This document shows positions 22,701-34,700 of a stretch of DNA of 64,000 bases, piece by piece. The DNA is from Symbiodinium kawagutii (lineage: Eukaryota; Sar; Dinophyceae; Suessiales; Symbiodiniaceae): NCBI GenBank assembly GCA_009767595.1, contig VSDK01018463.1, positions 339,999-403,998 of the forward strand, read 5' to 3'. The translations under genes and the position numbers were made by a program. Positions within the stretch are counted from its first letter, which is position 1. Every line of letters starts with the position of its first letter. The notes under the pieces are model-generated. The model ran no database searches and had not been told where the DNA came from. It was given only the letters and a program-made list of their open reading frames with translations.

Positions 22701-25700
22701 GGTCCATAAGCATGTGTCAGACCCACGTGTGTGCTGCCAGAAGTGCGAACATCATGGAGGCTGCAAGGCTTGGGTTTGGAGCGAGTGGAACGAAGGGGCC
22801 CATGGCATGGCTTGTGTTTTGAAGGGAGGGCAGCTGAAGAACAAGATCTACAAAGATGGAGCCGTGTCAGGCTTGCCCAAAGCCGAAGCCATCAAAGAAG
22901 CAGAAAGGGCCATGGCCAAGAATGCGGCCATGCAGAATTGGTGATCCAAAAATTTTCGCTGCCCTGCAACTTCTGTGCCCTCCGATGACATTTTGTGAAC
23001 CGCCCTTGCACTAAGTGCTGGAGCGGCAAGGGGCTTTATGACTTGAAAAATGTTCTGCGTCCTGAACCAGCCATGGTTTTCTGAGCACTTAGAAAATCAT
23101 CATTTGTGTCCAAGTTAGTGCTCAGGACTATGAATGGTTAGTATGATTTGATGCAGATTAGTAACCAAATTACCATGAAACAGATTAAGTTGGTACGATT
23201 TGGCACACTGGCACAAATACCTTGGGCTTATGCAACTTAAATTGGACGGGAGCCTTGTGAAGAAGGGCATCTGTGGGATGCCATTGGGAATGTGGACGGC
23301 GTCAGAAGCAGCTGGTTCGACTATTCATTAATCTTGATTAGCCATTGGTTGCAACCATAATCATTGTGATTTGTCCATTCTGAAATTGACCATGAATCAG
23401 GCATAATTTTCATATTCATCGACCATTCATGAACCATCATAATTCCATTGGTCACCCTTGAATCATCCATTAATCAGCCATGATTCCATTATCAAATTAA
23501 TTTACCATGAATATCCATGAATTTCATCCACCAACTATTCAGGAACGAACAATTATCTATCGACCACCATGCCTTCCAGGATGCTTCTTCGGCTCTCCGG
23601 TGGTTGAGTGACAACGGCCCGCCGGGTTCAGGCTGGCCGCCGGTGCGCGCCTGTGATTCTATGCGTTGTACCTGTTTGGTTGGTGATTTTTAACATTTTT
23701 GTTTTCCCAGCATTTAGGTTTTATACTATTCTGTGATTCTATGTTGTTGATTGTACTATTTGGCTTTTCCCAGATATGTACTACATGAATAGAAACTGAG
23801 TATCAATGAGTAGTGTTTGGTTGAAACCACCAACCAACCATGCCGATGGTTTTCGGAAGTAGACAACTTGGAGGTTCATCGATCAGCAACAATCCGTTGC
23901 CCCAACTGACGTTGATCACCGTCGCATTCCATGCTGTCTGAGAAGTTTGGTTCATGTTGATGCAGGATCAATTTTCTGAGGAAATATTGGGACGTATTCG
24001 TGCTGATATTTTGCGTTTGATCAATGCTGTTGCTTTCAGTTCTGGATATATCCGCTATAGTATTGGTACTTTTAATATCTTTTAATATTAACAACATATA
24101 GCCATTATTACTATTATTATTATTATTATTATCATCAATATATAGCCATATATAGCCATTATTATTAATATATAGCCACTATTATCCGCTGATATCCGCT
24201 GATACCCCGTTGATTTCATCAACTGCGGATGACCACCTAGGAGACGGCACGGAGTCCTCGTCCTCGAAACGGTCGGCCAAAGCGCAAGACCTTTTTGCCG
24301 AGATCTCAGTGTTGGTGGTTTATAGATATATGGTTATAGTTTGTTAATAATGGCTATACTTAATAATGTTGTAGGCACAGTAATGAAGCGCTTGCAATAG
24401 CTACAAATAATTTCCAGATCTGGATTTTTTAGCCCTTACTAAATTTAAATTAGCCCTTCTTGATTTTTACTTACAGAATGTCAACTTGCCCCAGAGCAGT
24501 TGCAATAATAGGAAAGCATTCACAATAGCTACAATTAATTTCCAGAAAAATCCAAAATTTTGAGATTTCCCCCTTACTAAATTGTAAAAGGGCCAATTTA
24601 AATCTAGTATTGATCCAGAAAACCAGTTCACAATCAGTACTAAAATTGCTAATTGTGATTAGATTCTTTTCAATAAGCAAACCAAACCTTTACAAACTCA
24701 AAAATCTGACCTTGTTCAAAACAGCTGTTTTCTTTTTTAAAATCCTTTTCAAAAATTGCCAAAAACAGGTCCACAAAGGGTACCCCCTTGCAAGCTCCTG
24801 CATTGCAATTATAAATTGAAATTAGCAACTGCAATAAAAAACAACTTCCCTGGCTCATTTCTATTTTTTCTTCCTTATTGTTTTTGAATTGTCGTTAAAA
24901 GAAAGAAGAAAAGAAAAGAAAATAAAAGAAAAGAAAAGAAAAGAAAGGAAAAGAAAAGAAAAGAAAAAAAAGAAAAGAAAAGACAAGAAAAAAAAGAAGA
25001 GAAGAGAAGAGAAGAGAAAAGAAAAGAAAGAAGCCTTCGGGGAGAGTCGTGGGGAGAGTCGTGGGGAGAGCCCAGATTCCAGGTATACAATTGCAAAGCT
25101 GACCCCCTCCCCCCTAAAAAAAAAAAACTAGGGGGGGGTATACTATTGTGCCGACAACAGATTTATAGATTAATGATTATAGTTTGTCAGAAATAGATGG
25201 CTATAGTTAATAATGCCTATAGGTTTTTCTGTGAAATAGGGCCATTATTGACTATAGCGATATAGTTAATAATGGCTATGGTTAATAATGGCCATAGAAC
25301 AAACTCGGTGTTTCCGGAAACCGGGCCATCCTCTGGCAACGGATTCATCAACGGAAGCCAAGTCCGTCACCGACGCGAGTAGTCCAGCATGGTGGATAGC
25401 CCTGGCCCACGCAACATGGCAATGTGACCAGGGCTGAACGACTGTTGACAGGTTGAAAGCTGGGGCGGCCTTCAGAGGTTGTGAGGCGTATAGATTTTGA
25501 AGCATCCAGATGCAAATGGGTGGTTTCTCCAGCCATAGGGGATCTCCCCCCCAAAGCTAAGGTTTGTTGAGTACTATAAATGCTGTCAATCAAGGATGAT
25601 TTGGTGGTAACCCTATTTTAACAAACTACTAAATCATCCTTTATATTAATCATTGTTAGACATAAACCATCCATTTTTTGGGTTCCCTACTGTAAGAACC

Positions 25701-28700
25701 CCCCAAATGGTACCAAATGGTTGATGTTGCTGAATGATGGTTTGCAATGGTTAATGGTTAATGGTTAATGTTCACTACTGATGGCCAGCTATCCAAAGCA
25801 GCTGAAGATTAGTAGTCAATGACCATCCAAAGATAATGGATAGTCTATGTTAGCAATGATTAGCAATGATGGTTGGTGCCAACCAGCATAATTCCAACAA
25901 TGTTGAGTAGAACGATGGTTGCCAATGGTGCTTGATTATGTCAATACTCGATGCTGATGGACCAGGATGTGAATGATGATAAACCATCTGGTTGTAAGTC
26001 ACCTACATGCAGTACTTCAAGACCATTGCAGACAATATAACATGCTGAGGGTCACTCGAATGCTGACAGGAAAGAGATGCACAATTCACAGATGACTTCA
26101 CCAAGTCGGCTCTGAATCAACCCCTGCGTTGCGGTGAATCCTCTCCTCGGCTATGGCTATCCCTAGGCTTCCAGTTACCATAATAATAGGTAACCAGCTG
26201 GTTTCTACCACTGTTGTTTGGGGTTGGTTACCTACTATAATGGCAACTGGAAGGGTAGGGTATGATTAGCCACTCGGGCTCTGAATCGGCATTCTGGATC
26301 TGAAGCGCTCGCAATTTGGGACTCTGCCAGTCTGCCAGATGGCAGACGTGTGAAGTGCAGCTCGTGTCGTCCGGGAGAGCAAATCCCGCTGTTGACACAA
26401 CCAGTTGGTTGTTGAGGCAGCAGGGTTTTACGTGAAAGGGTAGTAACTACAACTGTATGGCTTCAATGACTCGAACAAAGTCTTCAATTCCTAATCAGCT
26501 GTTCCGCTACTCTTTTATTGACGACGGATCACTTGTGTAGCACTTGTTGTTGGTGTTGTTCTTGTCGTTGTCGTTGTTCACAGTTCCAGTGTTGTTGGTT
26601 GCACCCCTGAGTGGCCACTTTATTATCAGAACCTGAATCACGGGAACCCACAGAACCCAACCTTGGTTTTGAATCAGGGCATGTTAATCCCGATCTCCCA
26701 CTACTATTAAACTCACTTACCCTCTGGTGAACTAACATGGCAATGGAAAATCCATCATTTTGTGGGTAAATCCCTGGAGAATCATCCATTTGTGGTGGAT
26801 TTTCCTTTGCCATGTTAGTTCACCAGAGGGTACTTAAGTTGGCTTAAGCACCACGGGCAACCGGAGCCAATAGGCGCCTTCTATCGCCGAGGTCTGTGGC
26901 GACAGCGCAGGTGGAGGTTTGGCTTTGGCTGCACCTCGGCTGCAACTCGCCGGGCGCAGCGCTGACTCCATGGGCCGCGGTGGCCGAGCGATGAATCTCG
27001 GGGCGAAAACGGTGACGTTTGAAAGGGATGCTTGGTCAGTGGGAATCCCATGGTGATTATGAAATCGTGGTATACTATGAGCCATTTTAGTAGTCCCATG
27101 ATATAAACTATCATAGTGGTATACACCATTGGTATGATAATAGCGGTATACCATGGGACTATATTGGCATACTATAAGCCATGGTATACTAAGATCCATG
27201 ATTAGGCGTACCCCTATAGTATACCATGGATTAAAGTATACCATGGTTTATATGACTCCATACATGTTGATGGTTCATGGAATCATGTACCGCTGGAGTT
27301 CTGCTGGGAATATCATCATGTGACGCCATCGATGGGCCCCAGTACTTGGATCTGGGGTTCACCATGGTAAGCCCCTATAAGGTGGGCCCCCTTGGTTAGC
27401 TAACTTGGATTATAACTAGGGCAACTACCAGTTATGGTAGATATAACTATGACTACTATAGTTAAATGGCTTATTAATCAACTTATAACCAGGGGGGCCC
27501 ACCGTGTATACGGTAGCTGAACTCACCCCGACCATCACCAGCCACAAGCACTCAGGATGCACAGCCAAGCAGGCGAAATCACTCGCTTTCATGCGGGCGG
27601 GGGCTCGCGCAAGCGAAGATTATAGGCATTACGGTGCTGACCAACATCGTTTTCGATGTTGGTTCCTTTGCACTGGTATTTCAGTATCACGAACCATTAG
27701 TATTAACCACTGGTGTTAACCATTAGTACTAACTACTAGTATCAACAATTAGTATCAACCACAAGTATCCACCGTTGGTATTGACCACTAGTACTAACCA
27801 TTCGTATCAACTATGATCACTCTCCAGTCGATGTTGGTTAGTCAAACAGCAACTTGGAGAATGATCCTTTTGCCAGCGACTTCCAAGGCGTGTATGGCTC
27901 AAACTTCTGCAGTACGAAGATGTCTCCGGGGCGTCATTGGGTACGCAGCTCAGAACCAGCGAAGCATTGAAGTGGAAGCGGTTGGTTCATGTGTTGCTTG
28001 ATGTTTTGTTGCTTGATGTTTGTTGGTTGAATTTGTTGATTGATGTTTGTTGGTTGAATTTGTTGGTTGATGTTTGTTGGTTGAATTTGTTGGTTGATTG
28101 ATTGATTGATTGATTGCTTGCTTAATTTGTTGATTGCCCTCCTGAATTTGGATTAAGGTAGTCTTATCAGCAAACAGTTAAAATCTTCCAAGCTTCATCG
28201 TAGATGGGGTATGCCAGTTTAGCGGGGTGCAATCAAGAAAGCTGTCAGTCGCTGCTGGAATGCTTGCCATGTAAGCCATACATATCAACTCAACTAGGTT
28301 GCTTCACCGAGGGTGAGCAATTGCCTCTTGCCTATCGTCATCATCAGAAACAATTGGCAGTTGGACATGCGACTAAGTATGTTGGACATGCCACTAACTA
28401 TAAGCACTACATTGATCTACATGATATATTATTCCACTGATGAAAGATGTCCGTAGAAAGTTCATATCAATCATCTTGGATCTATTCACACTTAGACTTG
28501 GTTCTTACTTGGTTTTACCCACAGGCGGTTTCAAGCAGCAATGATGTCATTGCAAGTTTCGGATCTCAAACGTAGTCCCTGAAGATGGTGAAGCTGCTTG
28601 TGCGGCCACCGGTTCGCAGTTCGCATCTGTTGTGAGTTGCTTAACCAACAAACATGGGGCTCCTCATGGCGAATCATGATGGCTAATGAGGGTTGAAAAG

Positions 28701-31700
28701 CTGGCTATGGGTCAATATTAACCAACCAATAATGGGGGATATTAACCAACAATAATAAAGGGAAAACAATGGTTAATGATAGGGGAACCAGGGGTACGGA
28801 GTTTTGATCCACTGCCAGCTGGCAAATCGATGCTTAATCATGGTTAAGAACTGTTCATCAGCATTGTTGAGGGTGCTACAATCGCTGGAAGCAGTTGGGA
28901 AGCAGTCAGCAATCATCATTGGAGATTTCTCAAAATAGGGGACCCCCAAGTTCTGGTTGATTTGACACGGATGACAATGGAAAATCGACCATTTTGGTCG
29001 GAAAACCCTAGGAAATCATCCATTTCTGGTGGATTTTCCAGCCAGCCATGTTAGTTTACCAGAGTGTACCCCTATGACTTGAGACTTTCTCCCGTTGTGC
29101 AGCAGATGCTGCGGATGAGGCTTTCTGCCTGGGCTGATTTGACGGCCTCAACACCCAGCTATGATACGCGCCAATGGTGCGCTGAGAAATGTTGGGGCTT
29201 GGTCCTTAGCATGGTCACCGGGCATGGCACTGGTCCGAGTGGTCCTTGGCGGCGTCGAAACCTAGTAGCAGATACACAGAAGTCTGGTGGTTTCTTAAAA
29301 TAGGGGTCCCCAAATCATCCTTTTAAAACCATCGATAGTAGTAAACCAACAATTTTGGGAGTACCCCATTCAAAAAGAACAACCATATGGTGTTTCCCGA
29401 TTACAATGATAATCTTGATAGTTTCTCAGTGGTGCTGGGTGGTTTACGGGTCCGTGCTTAGGGGATGACAAGGGTTATCCAAGTACTAAGCAATTGTTTT
29501 CTCCAGTTGGTACACTAGCAAGTGGTCCAACCAGTTGAAACGAAAACAAATTCTAGCCAACTGCTACAGTAGAGATTTTTACCCGCGGTTTGTTAGCCTT
29601 TATTGTTGATTCTCTGTGAGCTTTTCCATGTCTTTTAACATCGCCTTTTGTTTCAATGCAGAAATCTAACTTATCTAACTTGCTGATGGCCAAGTGTAGG
29701 CACCCCACTAGGCCTCCTGAACACCACTTGTTCATCGTAATCAACTCTTGAGCGCTGTGACAAAAACATCGACGATGGAATCCCAATCTCACCCAGTGCT
29801 GTGGCGCAAGCAATTCTTGCTACAGCTTGGGTCACTGACCATGGCACACATCTGGCGAGTTGGGTCAAGCAGTTTACCCACCAATTTCATGGTGATAATA
29901 ACCAACAATCATAAGGAAAACAGCCTGGTTAATGATAGGGGCACCAGGGGGACTAAGGGTGAACTGACCCACAGCCACATCTCACCTCTGGATGTTCCAA
30001 GGTGATGCAGTGAATGCGGGAGTGGACCGGATGAGTGGCAGGGATGAAGCCGAAGGCTATCTCGGAGGCGCAGCACCAGGTCTCGCTGGTGGTAAGATGG
30101 CTGTAACTGTATTTTGTAGTTAACCAGCTGGTGATTCTCAGGGAGCTAAGGAGCCAGGGGTATCCCTAAATCCCTTTAAAGGGGGAGCTAAAGAGCTACA
30201 GGGAGTGGTGAAACCAGATGGTAGTCATGGTTAAGGCTAGATGGTTCTGAGTGATGGTTTTTTACTAACTAAATCTAATTAAGATATCTGATGTAATATC
30301 TGAATGTTTAGTGGTAAGAACCTGTATTCAATATAGTCAACCACCATTAAATCAGCATGAACCATCATTTGACTTTTTTTTAACCATATGAAACCCCGCA
30401 GTTTGAGACCAGATACCTGCTGTAGATAGCAGCAGTATTCCAGCATCACAAATCAACCCCTTGAGTGGTTGGTCAACAGACGCCGTTGTCGACTGGTCAC
30501 CGATTTGAGGAAATTGGTAGCCAGAACTAATTGTATTGACCACCAGTAGCATCCATTAACCATTGATGATCAACTAGTTGGCCTTATCATGGTCCTGTCA
30601 TTCACCAAATTTTGCTGGTTACTATCCGTATTAAGGCTGGTTCCTATTCATGACTAGCCATTCCTTGGCGGGTTTCCCCTGCGGCAAACTTCATTGCCGT
30701 GGTGCATGGCATGCTGATTGCCAGGTGGAGGTGTGAAAGCGCACGGTGCCCTGCCACCAAATGGTGAAGCATCCGTGGTGGTAAAGAGGTAATACTAGTG
30801 GTTACTGACCACTAGCTATAGTAATTACCTGGAGAGTAGTGAATGGCTAGTACTGCTAGTGGTCAGTGATATTCAGCAATTACTAGCTAGGTAACAACTA
30901 TATAATTATTGGTAAAGTGATGGAAAACATTGGGGTAAACGTTCGGATGAACTGAATCTGGCCACTAGCAAACTCCCCATGTTTTCCGCGGGTTTTAAGT
31001 CTGTTTCTTTACAGATGTGTTTCAACACACCTCATATTTTTCTGACATATTTTTTTACATGCTCGAAATAGCAAGGAGTTGACAAGCGTCGGCAGGATCT
31101 TGTGCCAAATGACCATCGAGGCCATAGGAAGACCTTTCTCAGCCAACAATTCTGTCAGCATTGGAAGGTGAACTTGTGTTGTTGGGTCATAAAAAGGGAA
31201 TACAGCTGCAGTACACAATGTGTTATATACATAGAATATCGATGAGCATGTCTATAAGCTGGGTTGCTACAACCCCCTTTCCTTTTTGCAACGCACTTGC
31301 AATCTTGCAATATTTATTTCTCCAATCCTATCTTCAATGATTTACCCCTTTGACGAATACTGTTTTTGCGTATCAACACATATATCCCGGTGAAACAGCC
31401 AGGCCCAGTGGATCAAGGTTGACCTATCGGGTTGAATCAAGCCACAGTACTGACTAAGGCTAAGGACGTTGCTGATTTGAATTTAACGGCTTCCACAGGA
31501 GCTGAATCTCTCAACTGAAATATTTAGCTCTGTTGACCTCTGCTGCTGAACTATAAATTAAATTACGATATATATCGATATATTACGATTCTATCAGTAG
31601 TGGAATGACATAGTGATTTATATCACATATATTGGTCACATTTTATCACTTGTATGCCGTTATTTCACCATATGCATCACGTAGTTTCATTCCTGAAATG

Positions 31701-34700
31701 GGTTGATCCGCCCAGCTGAACAATTAACAAACTACCGCCGCGGTTGATCATTCAAACAATTTGCTCAACGGTTTCCCTTATAAGTGCCATTGCATTGGTA
31801 TCAGGATAACCTAGCCGGGTTTATGCGAGTTTGCACGAGGGCAGTATTTTGAGTGAAGAAACAACACCAATAATAGATATAAATCAACATTAATCAATAT
31901 TCATCAAGCAAGCATAAGTCAACATGAATCCAATCAATCAACTTTAATAATGGTCCGTACCAGTGGATTTTAGTAAATGCCACACAGTGGTCAAGAGCCA
32001 CCACGAAGGACTACTCGTAGCATAGCAACGAGAACCAACTCATGAAAAGACCTATGACAAACAAGCCACGGCAGGGATAGCCAGTAACAACCAACAAAGT
32101 TGGCAGCTTACAATGAAGCAGTAGCAATCAACAATCAGTAATATGGTATGCAACGACCAACAAAAAGCAAAAAGAAAAATGAATGGCTTACAACACCCAC
32201 GTTCAACAGCCAGACTTGGCTGGTTGACCAAAGAATAACTGCGAGCTAGTCAGTATAAGGCAGGGGATACTGACCAATAATATCCAAGAACTGCTGAATC
32301 ATTGAAGGAAATCACGCCAGTGATCATCAGTGACATGGGAACCCGTAAAAATCATAGGGAACCCGTCATTGATTATAGGAACTAGTTAACGATGTGATTA
32401 CCTTTACGGTATGGTTCATTTGTAGTCCACCAGTCAACCATTGGTAGATCAACCATGGTATATCAACAGTTGAAAGTGACACAGGCAAATTTCAACCATG
32501 GTGCAGCAACTAAACGAACCAATATCAACCATGGAAGAATCGTTAATCAATCCAATAACCAATAATGTGAAAACACAACCATTATTATTTGGCAAACAGA
32601 CAAACCCAATCATTCTTAACCAAAATTTCAACCAATAATAAACCCCTAAAAAGTATATTTAGTCATCAATCATTAATCGCTATACCATCAATCATTAGCG
32701 GTTTCTTGAAATAGGGGTACCCCCAAGCATACCATATCAACCATGTACAGTAATAAACCAACCATAGCTGTGGGGTTCCCAATTTTAGGACTCCCCAATT
32801 AATCACTGCCAACCATGGTTCACCACTGCAAGTCACCATTGTTTCACCCCAACGAATCACTGCAAAGGATTGTTAGGCACTAATGTCTAACTATTGTCAA
32901 CCATGGTTGGTCATATTATTTAGTTGATTGGGGAGGATTACTCGCGCTAATAGCATAGTTCATTGTCAATGGGTGGTCTTTAACTATCATCAACCAGTAG
33001 CTTGACAATGTTGATTGACCATGGTTGTAATCAACCAACTATTATCAACCAGCTATTTAACCATTATAACATGTTCAACCAGTAGCACTAATAGCTAGCT
33101 GGTGGTTTCAAACATTTTTTATTTTCCCAAACGTAATTATGAACAGTTGGTTGGTTGACAAGCATATATTTTTCATAGGGGTGGTTCAACCACCAACCAG
33201 TATTATGATCATTATTGACCATTAAGAATCATTATATTAACCACTATTAACCACTATTAACCACTATTAACCATTATTAACCGATTATTGACCACTATTA
33301 ACCACTATTAACCACTATTAACCACTATTAACCACTATTAACCACTCCGTAGCCATTTTGGCTCAAGTCGCAGCAAGTGGTTCAGCGAGTGTACGATCTC
33401 TTCGACCATGTCGCTGAGCGATGAGGAAAGGAAGCAGGTGATGACGACGCTAGCGCTGCTAGCATCGAAGGAGGTTCCAATCGTGCCTATCAAAGAAGAT
33501 GAGTGGGCCGAATATACTCGAGCGCAGGAAACCATTGCCAATCTGTCAGCGCTGGCATTGACTGAATTGGTGGTGCTGTCCTTTGACCTCTACAAGTCCA
33601 TTGGTGTTGGCTTCAAGGTGAACGATGTCCTGACACCCGCTGGGCGTGTAACCTCCACATTGCGCAACAAGATCAAGGACGTCCACATGATCATCAAGGA
33701 GAACATCAAGATGTGCAAGTACGGCACGGATGAGGTCAAGCACAAGTTCACCAAGTTTGACCCGAAGATCTATGAGTCTCACATACCGATTCCGGTTGTG
33801 GCCATTCAAGGAGCGCAGAAGCTGGCATACCTCACTCATTCGATGACTGGGATGGCTTCGTTTGTGGAGCTCTCACTTCGCCAGGTGCCCTACAATCTGA
33901 CTCTGGCAGAGATCTATGGTCCAGAGTGTGCTATGGAGGTTAAGGAGAAAGCACGTAAGTTCGGCGACAAATTGGAAGACAAGGGCTACGATGGTGGAGG
34001 TCTGTCATCACCGCCATTGTCGTCAGCTGCTCCACATGCAATCGAGCTGGATGGGGCGTTGCAGGCTGCCAACAAAGTACCCGCAGGGAAACCACAGGCC
34101 GGGACAGAAACTGCAGCCGCAAAGCCAGACTCGACTGTCGAGAATCTGCTCCAGGTGTTGACCAACCTCTCTGCAAAATTGACAGGCACTGGGGGACCCG
34201 CCACATCTAAACCGCCGACCAAGGAGGACAAGGGAGCGGTGGAGGACCTGCCTGCAGATCCAGACAATGAAGGGCAGCCAGCTCATGGCAGAGGAGCAGG
34301 TGGACGGGAGCCCAAGACCGTGGTCACTGAGATATCAGATGATGAGGATGGGCCTGTTGTTTCGGCCAAGCGGCAGAAGTACAGCGGAGACACTGGTGAG
34401 CGTGGCATGAACCTCATGGGCTTCGGGCAAGCTCTCAGTGTTGCATCTATCTTTGCAGGTGCCCCACGCTCGTCTGATGCTGGGGCAAGCTCCAGCAATG
34501 AGAAGCCGGCTCCGCGAAATGCTGCTCCATTGGCTCCCAATCTGGCAGAGATGGGGCGCAAACGCAAGAGCAGTGCGACTGGAAATGTGGCTGTGAAGTA
34601 TGCAGATGCTGAACCGCCAGGGCCCCTNNNNNNNNNNNNNNNNNNNNNNNNNNNNNNNNNNNNNNNNNNNNNNNNNNNNNNNNNNNNNNNNNNNNNNNNN

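Larger units (their letters stand above)
24297..26717. other. hydrolase intron, repeat-rich
   Basis: Contains two direct copies of AATAGCTACAA(A/T)TAATTTCCAGA near 24399 and 24528, a purine-rich microsatellite and a family C-like pair of ends around 25517-25702. A GC-rich island at 25290-25500 reads SVTDASSPAWWIALAHATW on the plus strand. That island was not needed to complete the hydrolase and remains unexplained. Confidence 0.35.

Noticed and set aside
24875..25131. Lys/Glu-rich and Phe/Ser-rich ORFs
   Set aside because: They come from an AAAAG microsatellite, with no unique protein sequence.
27050..27250. Dense GGTATACCATGG-type palindromes as a single mobile element
   Set aside because: Many short overlapping palindromes but no consistent pair of outer ends; more likely simple-sequence evolution.
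27830..27995. Island reading NDPFASDFQGVYG as a hydrolase exon
   Set aside because: It would fall out of order: the matching segment of the hydrolase is at 46373-46446, in correct phase.
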